Assembly (NCBI GenBank): GCA_002205965.3
Contig: NADL03000626.1
Location: 496,001-560,000 of the forward strand
DNA length: 64,000 nucleotides
Source of the DNA: Kappaphycus alvarezii
Lineage: Eukaryota; Rhodophyta; Florideophyceae; Gigartinales; Solieriaceae
Direction: 5' to 3'
Below are positions 11,000 to 22,904 of the stretch, in pieces. The notes beneath the pieces were generated by a model. The model was not told the origin of the DNA and did not search any database. It was given only the letters and a program-made list of their open reading frames with translations. Within the stretch, counting starts at the first letter, position 1. Every line of letters starts with the position of its first letter. Position numbers and translations under genes: made by a program.

Positions 11000-13480
11000 C
11001 TTATAAGAGTAGTCGAACTAACCTGTGTTTCTACAGAAAGGCTTGCAGCACTATGGAGAGTCTATGATTTAACAACTATTCACGGCCTCCAAATCTGTCT
11101 AATTCAAGCAGTTTAATTAAGTATTCGTTTATTTCCGATTTCATTGGAATAAAGAGAACTTTGATTCTGCCCCTACGTAATCTCTCTTTCCCAGACAAAT
11201 CGCCCTTCTTGAGTTTGGAGGAAGACCATTGGCTATCAGGCCTGATATTAATTGGCCTTAGTAAACATTTTCCACGCAAACAGAGGATCATTGGACAAAA
11301 TGGCAGCTGAAGAAAGGAAGACGTAAGGAATGACATCTAATTAGGGCTGAGATCTCCATTATCCTCCATTTTTCATCCTTCTGTCCTCCTATTACAGCTT
11401 TTCGTCTCCCACTGAGATCTTGCTAACATCCAAACACTTAAATTTAACTCATATTCGAGCCGCTATTGATGTTATTCTTCAAAAAAATGTCAGTATTTAA
11501 CTAGATCGCTGCATAGCAGAGCGATCAATAGTGAAGAGAAACAAAACATCATTATGAGACATTCATTACCCCTTTTATGGGGACCGAACTTCCTGTCGGT
11601 TCCTTCACAGTACTTCAATCCTAAGTGCCTTTCTCGGTCATGCAGTACTGTCCATCGCAAGATCCAACATTTTTTGACAATTATCTGCTCCTTTACCTCA
11701 GTAGTAGCATCTCCATCAAAGCCCGGAAAATTCCGCAAAAATTTAAAGCAACTAATACGCATCACCTGTTAGTGGGACTTCCTACGAAAAACAGTCGCGT
11801 TCAAAAGCTTCGTTGCCAGCTTGCTGCGCATCTATGGATTTGTCGCAAGAGCTCAAACGTGATCTATTACACATCCAAACCATCAAAAGACAGTCAGTAG
11901 CCGCGTAAAAAGCCCGTGTCCCTGTATGTTTCGTCAAGAAATAGTTGCCCTCTCTGTTAGGGTCTACAAGGAATATTTTGGTACCCCTCCTGACGGAGAA
12001 GGTACTCCGCGCTGGTTAATTGTGTCTGATAACTCCGATAATGATAGAGGGAAGGAGGAGATGGAGCGAGGGAGAGAGAGAAGGAGGGAACGAGAGAAGG
12101 AGAGTGAGAGAGAAAAAAAGGAAGGTAACAAGGAAGAGAGTTGACTTTACTCAAACAGAACACGGCATGGGGTTGAGACTGGGGCTTATAAAGACCTCGA
12201 GGCGAGTCGAATGGTGCTTCCGGACGATCGAAGGAAATTTCGAGAAGCTCTGTAGGCGAAGGCGGTAGTCTAACCCTAAACCTGCTTGAGCTGGTCTAAA
12301 GAAGATCAGTTCAAGCTTACAGCACTGTACTTTGCAAAAGCGTAACGGTCAAGTTCAAGGTTGTACAGTAAACTACGCAAAAGACGTCTCTAAGCCTCTT
12401 TGCTTGCTTTAAGCTGTCAGCAGAGGGAACAGAAAGTAATTACACTAACAGATGACAATGTAAGTTGCACTGATCTCCCCATTTGTTGCCCCGGAAAAGG
12501 CGGTACTGATAGGTCTATTCACATACACCTATCCAAACTCAGTGACTTGAAGACTGGTTTCCCAGTCTTCAATAAACAGAATGCTCGTAATTCTGCTCCC
12601 ATTAACCGTAAAATTGTAATCCAAAACATACGAACCCCACCGTAATATACATTCCGAAAAGATGCTGCTGGTATTTATCACCCACCAGCGCCTTTATTTG
12701 AGCCTTCAGTCGCGATGTAGCAGTTTAAACGCTATTCTTTAGTCATTTCCGGGACCCTAGCAACGATTCAACAACTTGAACTCTCGCCTATTCTATTTTT
12801 GCTCCACCGAATGAGAAAAAGTGATTCCGCTCAACAGCTTGGGTAGAGCGGGCATAGTCTAGTCTCTCAGCCCTGATATATTTAATCGCAAAAGTTTCCT
12901 CAACCCCAGTCGAACTACAACACTGGATGAAATATTTTTCCACTAACATGGAGGCTGCACTCCGTACTTCTCTGATGCAGTTGCAGAAACATTAGAATCA
13001 GAGACTCTGAGGGGACATTTTGGGTTGAAAAAATGGTCTTCAGAAAACATTCTTTAAGACTCCGAGAACTTGGCGTTCTAGGTCATCAAGTCGTCTGCTT
13101 CAGCACGCGCATTTAGTCTTGGCTTGGTATATTAGATATACATCTCAACCCAAAATTTACTGTATCTTACGGGACGACCACATCGCTTAATACAGCCTCT
13201 GACATGCAACAGCATGCGAATTGTCAACTTGCACAGCCCCACCCGCTCTTTATGAAAATATTAGTATTCTCACTCGTAATGCTTAAAAACGCTAACGGTC
13301 AGTCCACTAATGTCATCCAACTCTTGCACACTGAGTAAGGGACGCAAAAAAATATCCAATAACCCTGTAAAAATCCTCAATCCACCAAGTGTCATCCTGC
13401 TTCTCTCCATGAACAGTAAACAGACGTGTATCTTTATCTATTGCAGGCGTACGCACACCGCTATAAATCAAATCTGCATG
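11000..13480. other. Gene-poor stretch with a purine-rich tract
   Basis: No convincing gene. Positions 12,044-12,141 are strongly purine-rich on the plus strand (GGGAAGGAGGAG and GAGAGAGAGA blocks with rare pyrimidines), which yields a meaningless lysine/arginine/glutamate-rich translation. The 15-mer CCTAAACCTGCTTGA near 12,277 also occurs near 777. Confidence 0.4.
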
Positions 13481-14065
13481 GTTAAGTGACCTAGAGTTCT
13501 CACTAAGTATGTATTGTTCGCTTTTGTAACCAATGATCCTTTTTAAACGAATGTTGACTCCTCATATCTTCATTAGATCCATGGGCATATTGTATCCAAG
13601 ATGCATCGTATCGATAGGAATGGCTTCAACCGGGCGAACGTTTGGCAGTCGATGAATAACATTCGGGCCTTTCATTCCCGAATTCTTGATCAAACAATTC
13701 CTTATCGTATCATCAATATCAATCTGAAAGCTTAGGGTTAGCAATATAGGTATCGTTTCACTAACTTGGTGTGTTCTTGCCTTGTGACGGAGCCTGTTCC
13801 ACAACCCCACGACTATTCTACAGTCTGCGTTGACAAATCAGCAGCCTCTTATATAATCTACCAGAGTTTTATATGGTTGATTTTAAGCATAGAATACTAC
13901 TACGCATTGTTTCTGAGTCGCAGCAGCCCGTGTATCACTGTTAAATGCTATACTCTGAGTAACGTCCGCATTAAATTCTGGCCCCAAGCCCAATGATTCC
14001 ATACATTGCTTCTTTCTGACAATATTCGCAGCGCGGTGATTATTGCGTATCGTTGAATGTGTCAA
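13480..14065 (-). pseudogene. Tnp2-like transposase fragment (CACTA/En-Spm type)
   Basis: The minus strand encodes SGMKGPNVIHRLPNVRPVEA followed by IPIDTMHLGYN (about 13,590-13,690). In Tnp2-family transposases a segment of the form GxKGxSxLxxLPxF is followed by a catalytic-region aspartate in DxMHxxxxN/G, and this fits. An upstream piece (GPEFNADVTQSIAFNSDTRA, 13,883-14,065) lies in the expected order but another frame. Stops break the reading. No terminal inverted repeats were found. Once part of a cut-and-paste transposase; now non-functional. Confidence 0.4.
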
Positions 14066-14099
14066 GGTCTTTCCCGAATTACAATGAAAATTTACTCTG

Positions 14100-16980
14100 A
14101 TAGGCCAACATAACTCTTCATCCTGATAGATTAAATACGTGAAGTTAGTGATTACTTAATGCACGGATAAACTCGGGAGGTAAAGATAGCCTCCCGATAA
14201 CAGCAGTCCGACATCACTGATTGCAGCTGGTCGGATGAAACGCAAGAATTGCAAAGGGAAACATTGAGAATAGTTTTCTTGGTGGGTTTACATATTCACA
14301 AAGGGATTTATTCCCTGTGATCAGTAGCTCTATTCCAACTCAAAACGCCAGTCGCACCAGGATCGCAATCGGGATTTCAAGAATCTGAATTGAGAAAGAT
14401 TCATTTTCATGTTAGAATATGATGATTCTCATGGAAAGAGGTCATAACTTGGGGATGCAACATATCCAGAGTTCCCACCTGCTGTGATGTATGATTTCGT
14501 CGCGGAAATAATACCCATAGAAGAGGTGATAGTTTACAGACAACCACTTGGTAACTGGGTCGTTAGGACATTGGTTGCATATAGTATGACCGGCAAGTCC
14601 GGAACATTCCGAATGAAAAAAAAGAGAAGTAATGACGAAATTAACATGTTGGTAGCACGCAGGATGGTCAAAACGCTAATATGGATGCATTAAAGCCGGA
14701 GGAAGACGTACTTATCCCTACCGCTGCTCCGGCTACCGGAAATTTCAATCTCGGTCGCCACCTTGATTGCCCGATTTCACCATTGAGATCAAAAGAAGGT
14801 GTTTCGGCACTTGTTCGAAGAATTATCCGCGACCCGCCAATGATTACTTCATTCCTGTGGTTCCATTTCTGTGCTCCCTGAGCCCCAGCCATATTTAGAG
14901 TACCCATATGTAGTCACCTGTCTTAGATACGTTAAGTTTACATTTCATAGGACGAATTAACATACCTTCTCGGCAGTTGGGTGACTTTACGTTCCATTTA
15001 CAACATGTTTTGTTGCTGTCGTAAGCGCACCTATGTTACCCGTATGAATACTTTCCCCATCGACCGTTCCTGCCGCATTCATTCCTATCTCGTCCCGATG
15101 TGAAGTTATTTTGCAAATTTCGAAAATAATAGGGCACTCCATGGCCTCATGCTAATTAGATAACCCCTGCGACCTCCTCTTCCACCACTCCGATAGGTTT
15201 TTGTACTCAAACCAACTTGGACAAAAATATTCGGGCATCCATGATTTACGAGTCATTCAATGGCGAGCTTGTTACGACCAGCCCAGATGATGCTGCATGT
15301 TGTTGTTAGTCAGCCGCGTATAATCCAAAAGCATGGACTGTGTTTTTTTGACACTGCGACGCTGTGCCGTACTTCCTAACATCCAAACCACGCCATGACA
15401 GATACGTCCCAGGATGCACTTTTCTACTCCACAACGTTTGCCAACGTGGCATGTCACACTCTCAAATATCGGGACTACCACGCAGATATGCAGCAGATAT
15501 ATAATGAATGATCAGAAGGCACCGTTGAAAGAAAAACAGAATTCTATTAGCCTGATCTCGATTTTCATTCTAATTTTATTATGAATTAAACCAGTATTTC
15601 ACCAACGGGTGATAATGTTTTTTTCTGTTTCCACAGATTTTTTTTCGACCGGGAATTCTATGTAGTCTATTGCATGGAGTAGAGAATGGTCAAGCTGGTC
15701 CACAGTAAAGAAATTGCTACGAACGATTATCAGAACTGTCGCGTTACGTCCTCTAAAAGACTGAACGGGTCTAGCCTGTAGGTACCTACTCACATACATA
15801 AGGTTAATAATGCTTATTGTTCAGGTTTTTGCTTGATCTCAGAAAAAAGTCACCGCAAAAGACCCATATTGCGCTTTCAGTGGCCAAAGTGGCAATCACG
15901 CGACAGAAAGACATTTTTCTAGCCCATCTGAAATTATCTAGAGACGCACATAAGTGGTGGAAGGAGCCATTCTAGCCCGTCTTTCCAACTAAGTGCCCCT
16001 CACGCTGGCGTAAACTATAAGAGACACGCTTGGGAGTGGCATTAGCGGCGATTTTGAGCGTAACGAACTACAGGCCCTCTCTCGCCAGGGTCATTTGCCG
16101 AGGCAACACTTGATGTTGCGTGAGAGCGGGATACCAGGGGAGGTAGCATCTCGAAACTGGTTTGGAAGTCTGACCGCCACTTTTGAGGAATCATATGGTC
16201 TAGGATAAGCGTTTTATTGCATGAAAATAACGGCCAATATTAAGGTTGAACAGTAAACCACAGCAAGGACTGTGAGCCGCCAGGTATACTGTCAGCACTT
16301 GCAACAGCAACGTAATTAATCTAGCAATACCAGCTTCAGAAAATTTATTTAGACTATTCTAGATGTTTGCCGAATAGTATTTCATGTATCGGTACCTCTA
16401 AGTTGGCAGAAACGAAGACTAATTCAGACAAGTACCGCCGAATGTATTGGGAACGCATTTTTGTGCAGTTCAGAGCTGTCTTACCTAGATCTCGCTTCCG
16501 TCCAGAAATTTTACGTATTTATTCTTTTCAATAAAGTGCTTACTTACTTATTTTTGAGTCATTTGAAAATATTGTACTCTATAGTGTGCAGAAGGTTGGC
16601 TGTGAATTATGTAAAATATAAACGTGAAGTGTGCGTAGAAATGTAGACTCAGAGGTTTCCCCGGAAATAGACATGCCTTGAACATGAGCGACTAATGCCC
16701 GTTCCAGATTTATGTGTGGGACATATAAATATACATACACACATAATTTATATGTATGGGGCACAGGATTTCAACGTGTAAGTCCATCACTGGTCACACG
16801 TGATTTGACTGTTTTATAAATATTTTCTCTTGCCGCGATACAAAACAAGACATTTACGTGTATCTTGGAGATAATTTTCTCGCGATAGCTCAACGCTTAG
16901 GCTCGCACCCCCAACATGAGCTCCTGCAACGAAAACATACCCCCGCTACAAGCTACTCGGAACTCCTTATGAAACACGGA
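14100..16980. other. Gene-poor stretch
   Basis: Only short open frames. Minus-strand readings at 14,668-14,907, 15,272-15,481 and 15,599-15,799 are moderately protein-like and follow the orientation of the Tnp2-like fragment, so they may be further debris of that element. No domain is recognised and no RNA gene seen. Confidence 0.35.
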
Positions 16981-16987
16981 TCAGTTC

Positions 16988-18097
16988 ATGGCGGAGGTCA
17001 TCGAATATCCAATGCCTGCCGTTGATGAAGCCGCAGAAATCAATAGCGGGACTCAAAATCAACTTCAACGAGCGTGCAAGCGACGAAGTCTCTCATCTAA
17101 TGGACGAAAGGCGCAACTCATCGAACGACTTATGTTGCACGGAATCAAGATCAAAGCATTTTTTATCGATCTTCCACAACAGTTTGACACCGACAGCCCT
17201 GTTCCGCGTTCGGTAGACCCAAACCGAGGCGAAATCCAACCTCGTCAACCCACGTGGAGTCAGCATGAGATAGCAAGACTCTGTCACGTGATCGCAGGCC
17301 CGCGCTGCTTTACGGTATTTGAAAAGCTTCATCGCAAGCCAGAAAATCGTAGTGAGCTCGACAAAGCCCGGCACGATCCGTGGTCTTCCGGGTTTCAAGA
17401 TGCCTTCAACGATATCATGTTCATTCCCGAGATTCCGTTGGCAGTTGATGGTGTCACTGATGATCTTTTGTTAGGCTTTAATCCGGATCTTCACCCACAA
17501 GTGCGGCCAGGGGAAGCTCTGCAGAGCTAGTGGTCTTTCCTGCGATCGCGCTTCACTATATGCTCTCGGAATTTTACCAAGTCTGGCCAAGGAGAGCATG
17601 ATGTTTTGCCAAACTTCACCAACGGATCGCCGATAACATCCTACATGCACTGTGTTTTCAAGCACTCTGCTGCTCTTGAAATGGTCTTTCGCGAACTTGG
17701 ACAAGTAATTCGTGCCGAGTGTGGGCTGGGAAACAGCGATATGGCCGAAAGAATCTTTTCTGCTCTTACTGATTCTGTAACCAACGAGCGCCCGAAACTC
17801 GGAACGAAACGTTCTGGAATATCTGTTGAAGGCCTCCGTGAAATCTCGGAGAGTCTTTCGGCCCCTGTCGAGGTGTCTCTAACAGCCAAGAAGTAAAGGG
17901 GCTCACAGGAGGCAACAGCACAAGTCATTCATAACAAACATGTTGCAGAGACTTTATCCTCTCTGATTGCTGTCGAAAAATCCCTCCTCGATGATCTAGC
18001 GAACTCAGATGCTACCATTAACGACGCCATGAAAGATATCCTTCGCAATCGGATGGAGCGCATTCAGGAAAAAATCGAGCGCACTATGTCTATTTAG
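16988..18097 (+). pseudogene. SAP-domain protein with two in-frame stops (mobile-element related)
   Basis: A single reading frame of about 370 codons runs from an ATG at 16,988 to a TAG at 18,095. It is interrupted only by TAG at 17,528 and TAA at 17,894. Residues about 24-50 (LQRACKRRSLSSNGRKAQLI) form a SAP-like helix-loop-helix that binds AT-rich DNA. A tryptophan/acidic region follows (PTWSQHEIARLCHVI, then RHDPWSSGFQDAFND). The tail is helical and charged (LRNRMERIQEKIERTMSI). The frame continues sensibly across both stops (WSFLRSRFTI after the first), so the stops look like point mutations. Similar SAP plus W-x-E-E/DPW proteins are, as I recall, multicopy and mobile-element-linked in algae and oomycetes. 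No second gene of an element is next to it. Confidence 0.55.
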
Positions 18098-18099
18098 GG

Positions 18100-19880
18100 C
18101 GCTTCATGCCAATTTCTTCAATCATTGTCGTAAAGGTTTCTCTTTTTTGGATGCTTCAAGATCTCGGCGGCGCCGGTCTGTCTCTACGCATCATCCTGTC
18201 CATGGTGTTCTATAATGTTTCCTCCAGTATAATCCGGCTTGTTTGCTGGGATTACTGTAGAATGCGTCTCTTAGATGATAATAAATTTGTGGGGTTTGCA
18301 ACAAACCACTACAATCTCGGTTCCGGAAAAGTAATTTCGGAGATCAGGATGTTGTTAAAAGCAACTTTTTCTTTTTTCTGACCGAAAATGCTTTTCTCTG
18401 TTATTCCTGGTACTGTTTTTAGATGCATGCGTTTGGACAGAAGTTTAAAAATAGTAACAAATAGTATCCTACCGAAATATTGTTTCTATTGTCGACAAAT
18501 GAGATCGAAAAGCCATGTTTTATATTTCTCCGTCTGTTCTCAATAAGTGTTTGGGACGTGTTTGGCATTGTTTTTCAGAGTCTGTTTCATCTCTCGGGTA
18601 ATCAAAGGCATCATATTGGTGTCATACTGGCAGTTCCACCTCGCACGTCTTTTCTCCATTGGCGAACTGGAACCGCGCTCCTACTATAGCTCAACAACCC
18701 TCTTCATTGGGACGGAAATTTGTTTCGTCAGCTGCAATCACAATCTTTGCACTTCTATTGTTACGATTTAGACTTATCTGTGGGAGACAGTCGAGTCTGT
18801 AATTTATGCACTAATTTATGAACTGTAATTCTGGCCTCCTAGGGCGCAGCCATACCTGATGAGTTTGGAACAAATTGAATCATGTATGGCCGTCACGGCG
18901 CATGCCATACACATCACCGATGCACTGACCCATACATCTGGAACTAGCCTAACCGCCTTAAAGCTACGGAAAAACTTTGTCCAATGGTGGAATGTAAAAA
19001 CCTTTAAATGGAAATTTAAAAATACTCATAAAACATATTTTTGGACGGGAAAAGTTATAAAGCAGACTCAGTACAGTCTAAAAGGTCTACATCGCTACTT
19101 ACTTGCCTTCTTAACGACAATTTTGCTCCTTTTCATTTTAGGACTACAGTGAACTGCCGAGGCATTAATTTAACTGGGTTTGAGGCGTTTCCACAGTAAT
19201 CATGACACATCACTATAAGATATAGGACTATCTTCAAGGCGTTGAAATGAGCTATAATGCTTGTTATATTTCGAAAATACCCCTAATATGACTCTCTAAA
19301 GGGTTTAGATCGTATTTAGTTCGAAAAATGCGCTACACAGTCCGGCACTGGAACAAAATGGTCCTTCAACCACTTTATAGTTCACGTAGAAACATGAATT
19401 GTACAGTTTTATTGCTGCAAAATACATTTCTTTCCATGACTCATCGAATTTAGAGGAAAAGGATTTTTTCTAAGGTATTCTGGCGTTTCTCCAAGTATTG
19501 AGGTCCTTCACAAAAAAAAGATATCTCACGAGGAAAAGATGAGAATAAACCGCAAAGAAGCAAAGAAATTTAACCCCTTTCTGTCCCCGTTTAAAAAATC
19601 TCCTCTTTCTCAAAATCAAATCCATTATTCGCAGAAACAAGCCCGACATCGAAAATGTACTTGTATAATTCTCAGAATACCCAGTTTTTCACTTTGGTAG
19701 CTCTCATTTGGTCATCCTAGTTACCTAATCTATTTTATTAATCAATTTATCAACAAAAAAATCTAATCTCTTGGTTCGTGATTTATCTATTCAACCTTCG
19801 ATGTTATGAAATTTAAAGTCGTTTGGTTCTACAAGTACATCTCATCGACCTGAAATTTGTGGAAATTTTGAAATATCATT
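18100..19880. other. Gene-poor stretch
   Basis: Short open frames only. The one at 18,859-19,152 has a hydrophobic C-terminal segment but no recognisable family. Nothing else can be supported. Confidence 0.4.
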
Positions 19881-19899
19881 TTTTCTAATACAATCAAAC

Positions 19900-20411
19900 C
19901 AGCCGGGTGCACAAAAATGCGCACCTTGGCGGTTGTGTTGCTGTATTCCTTATTGGTTCTCTAAATTGTAATTCAATATTTCATACAATATATTGGCATT
20001 CACATTTATCCCGGATTCAGATTATATCTATTCTATCTTATAAAATCTTGGCTGCTGGCGAAGCTAATGAAGTAGGAAAAAATATTGCGGTAGCATACAG
20101 TAATATACTCAATATTAATGTTACCCTACATGTTGCTGTGGACTCATATGATTTAATCAGCTCTGTTCCAACATTTTTTGTACCTGAAGACAATTACATA
20201 AGAGCTCATGTACAATTAATAAACTAAAAATTTTGAAACTAACAAAATTAAGAAAATGATCTGGATACGTGGATCGATTAATCCTTTTGACCCGTTCACA
20301 AAAAACGATACTCCAGTTTGCAATATCCTAAATATACTGTTACGTGATGGATCTATGCCTATGGATATGGGCAGAATTTTATCTCATGATTCACCTCAGT
20401 CAACAGAATAA
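19900..20411 (+). mobile_element. Ty1/copia pol remnant: RNase H C-terminus
   Basis: The stretch 19,907-20,227 reads like a worn copia RNase H. It has an IYWHSHLSRIQIISILSYK segment matching the usual W-S-x-K-x-x-R block, then KILAAGEANEVG, then LHVAVDSYDLISS with the aspartate of the D-S motif. After a one-frame shift near 20,222 it continues TKNFETNKIKKMIWIRGSIN and PFDPFTKNDTP. This equals the conserved W-I-x-(5)-N-P-A-D-x-x-T-K end of copia RNase H. Upstream pol domains are not seen. It is a 5'-truncated, AT-drifted relic, clearly older than the copia element at 54.9-63.4 kb. Confidence 0.65.
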
Positions 20412-21109
20412 TAATAAATACCATTTATATTTTTTCAAAGAGGAAATGGTTTGAAAATTGAAAAAAAACTATTTCACGAGTATTGTAAACTATATAATTT
20501 GTTTTCCACGTCGATTACAGTGATGAAAGATTGTAAAACAATATATTATCAGAGGCCCAAAAATTTTATTTATCGTGAATCACCGAAAGTAATTTTATCT
20601 ATTTTCACTAGTACACGTTTTATAATTTATTACATTGAAGCAATTTTCATGCCTCTCAACTGAATTTTAAATTCTACAGTTATAATTAATGGATATTCCC
20701 AAAAAATTATTATTTGGATTAATGCTCACATAGAGAATTATCCTGCAATTATTACAGAGCATGAATTTGTTCTACACAAAATATTATAATTCTGGAATCA
20801 CCCTTGTAGCATTTCTACTCTGATCTGTAGTATAAAGATCTTAGGCTGTTAGAAAATTTTAGCAGGCCTCGGGCTATCAAATTATCCCCGTCGATCAGCT
20901 ATCATTAATTATTGAATTTCTTTTTATAGTTATTCGCAGTCCTATTCAGGTTATTTTTTATCCATTTATTTGGAATTATATATTTTGGAGCTACCCATAT
21001 CATTTGATGTTTACAGAAGACGCCTCTTCGTTCCGTGGTTCATTAGTTTCCCTGACACTTACCATGCTGCATAATTGGTCGTCTGGTTCCAGAGCCCGCA
21101 TCGACCCTC

Positions 21110-21403
21110 CTACACACACTCCACCAACCCAGTCATCCGGAAGGACCGCCCTCCATGTTCTCCCTCCCTCACGACGCCCTCTCCCTGATGTCGCCCGTCC
21201 CGATTCATGACATCTGGTTTTCGTTTCAAACCAGGCCGCTGAGGCGACACAGACACCATTATCTGCTTACAATCAGCAACAATATGTGTAGTCCTTCCAT
21301 CATGGAACTCTGACCTGTGGGCCTCCGCCGGTGAGCGTGGTCCACGAATGCTCCTTACCTGGGTATTAACTAAAATGTTCGACAGATCCATGGCTCTGTT
21401 CAT
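21110..21403 (-). other. Protein-like minus-strand ORF, unknown
   Basis: A 98-codon minus-strand frame reads as a basic, ordered protein segment (IRGPRSPAEAHRSEFHDGRT, later EGVVREGEHGGRSFRMTG). Its GC content is higher than the surrounding AT-rich DNA. I do not recognise it. It overlaps the truncated 5' edge of the non-LTR tail on the other strand. Confidence 0.25.
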
Positions 21404-21490
21404 TCTGTCCTGCAGCCCACTTCACGTGGCCGACATGGAACATCCGGTTAACTCTTAGCCGAATAGTCGAACCACTCAGAGTTGAACAGC
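21375..21490 (+). mobile_element. Non-LTR retrotransposon 3' end, 5'-truncated copy
   Basis: The plus strand ends an open frame with SPLHVADMEHPVNS then TAG, matching the C-terminus of the larger non-LTR copies at 43-50 kb (APxHxxDxxHPVxS). The stop lies in the hairpin at 21,445-21,461 (CGGTTA, 5-nt loop, TAGCCG). Upstream coding sequence is missing, as expected from incomplete reverse transcription. Confidence 0.6.
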
Positions 21491-21684
21491 ACTTTTTATT
21501 CGAGTCGCTAAATTTTCGGGCAACCGCGCTCACTGGTCTCAACGCACACAGTTTGAACTTGGGAGAAGTTTTAGTTCATGCACTTGTGCGTGATAAAACT
21601 TTACTGCATTAATATTGGGGGTTTGGATACTGATGCCATAATGTTACTCCCCTAGTGTATATGGGGCGCAAATCACCATAGTAC

Positions 21685-21790
21685 GCGGTGTCCCGAGCCG
21701 CGATGCGCATGGACGAGGTACATCCGGTTACATCTTAGCCGTTAGGACGTGTGCAGCACCCTGTAGATACTGAATGCATTAAACTTCCAC
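21685..21790 (+). mobile_element. Second non-LTR retrotransposon 3' end
   Basis: Reads SRAAMRMDEVHPVTS then TAG, with hairpin 21,725-21,741 (CGGTTA CATCT TAGCCG) and the tail GTAGATACTGAATGCATTAA. This is nearly the same tail as the copies ending near 44,122 and 49,768. It is therefore the same subfamily as those copies, but truncated to about 100 bp. Confidence 0.6.
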
Positions 21791-21802
21791 GCGTACCATA
21801 TA

Positions 21803-22010
21803 GTACAGTACAGTACTGTACCGAACAGTAGATGAGTAAATCGTGCCGCTATTGCTCGCGGTACGGGGGTAACTGCTCTTGCTTAAAGTATCTGCAACAG
21901 TTCATAAGGTAAGGCAGGACTGTACGCCAGATATCCCATTTAGGCTTCTTACAGTTCGAAAATAAATTGTTTTACGCATTAGCGTACTGTACAGTATGTA
22001 CAGTGCAGTA
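21803..22010. promoter_or_regulatory. GTACAGTAC motif clusters upstream of SEC61
   Basis: Two clusters of the repeated palindromic motif: GTACAGTACAGTACTGTAC at 21,803-21,821 and GTACTGTACAGTATGTACAG at 21,984-22,003. They lie about 0.9-1.1 kb before SEC61. The same motif sits before most other single-copy genes here. Function is inferred from position only. Confidence 0.3.
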
Positions 22011-22402
22011 TTTTGTTTATCTTAATCCCAAGATTTAATTTTTAAATTTTTGAGACTAACAATTGGCACTGTATAATTACAAACATACATTTATATTTGG
22101 ATCCAAATTGAATCCAAGCCTTCTTGACAAAGTTGATTGTCTGCTTGTCCCTTGTAAAGTCCACGCAGGGACGAGACCAACGAGACCCGGTCATCCTCGT
22201 TTAAATCCTAGGGCCCTATTGGGGTAAGATCTGAGCAGTATAGCCGGTGAAACTGGACCATCTTGAATTATAATCGTCAAACTAAAGAATTTTACTATTG
22301 CTGAACAGAACCAAAATAACCATTAAAAACATACATCGTCAATCAAGTTACAGAACTAGCCCAGTTTTTTTTATTTATTGTTTTTCAAAAAGAAAGTTTC
22401 TG

Positions 22403-22654
22403 TCATCTAGCACTGGTCCGTTTAAGTGTGGGGACTGTAAGATATTCTCCATCAAGATATAACGCACCAATTATCCAAGTTAGAAAACGCCCTAAAACAT
22501 CCCAAATTATTACGAGCATATTAATACTCCCAAATACAGTCATTCTTCCTGATTGCCCCACTGTAATGCTGGAGGTCCTCTTAATTCGGTACTTTTTCAA
22601 AGTCGACGTCATCATCGTAATCCAGTCCTTATCGACATTGGCCTTTTTGCACAA
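22403..22654 (-). CDS. Hypothetical small membrane protein
   Basis: A minus-strand frame whose first ATG codons are near 22,613. The reading contains a hydrophobic segment (INMLVIIWDVLGRFLTWIIG) between basic flanks (KKYRIKRTSS and TLKRTSAR). It lies divergently to SEC61 with about 250 bp between. No family is recognised. It could be chance, although the plus-strand alternative in the same place looks no better. Confidence 0.22.
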   Translation of the reverse strand: MCKKANVDKDWITMMTSTLKKYRIKRTSSITVGQSGRMTVFGSINMLVIIWDVLGRFLTWIIGALYLDGEYLTVPTLKRTSAR

Positions 22655-22904
22655 TAGAAATAGTCAAATTGACTTCCATTCTTCACCGATTCACGCGACG
22701 GTCTGGTGTGCCATATTTTCCTACACGATTCCCAACAATTTCAATCAACGATACATCTGGGACCGCAAACCTTAAGTTGCCATCGCTTCTCAGTGTTGCC
22801 AACCGGCGGAAGGACGACATCCGAGAATCTAAACCGCGGCGACTTCCACGGACTGTGAATCCTCAGCTGCGAGAACTCGCCCTGCTCACTAACAGTTGGT
22901 CAGA

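Noticed and set aside
11926..12144. Lys/Arg/Glu-rich ORF with ERERRREREKESEREKK
   Set aside because: It is the translation of a purine-rich tract and has no domain; the composition explains it.
12270..12300. CTAACCCTAAACC as telomere-like sequence
   Set aside because: Only about two imperfect units, no array.
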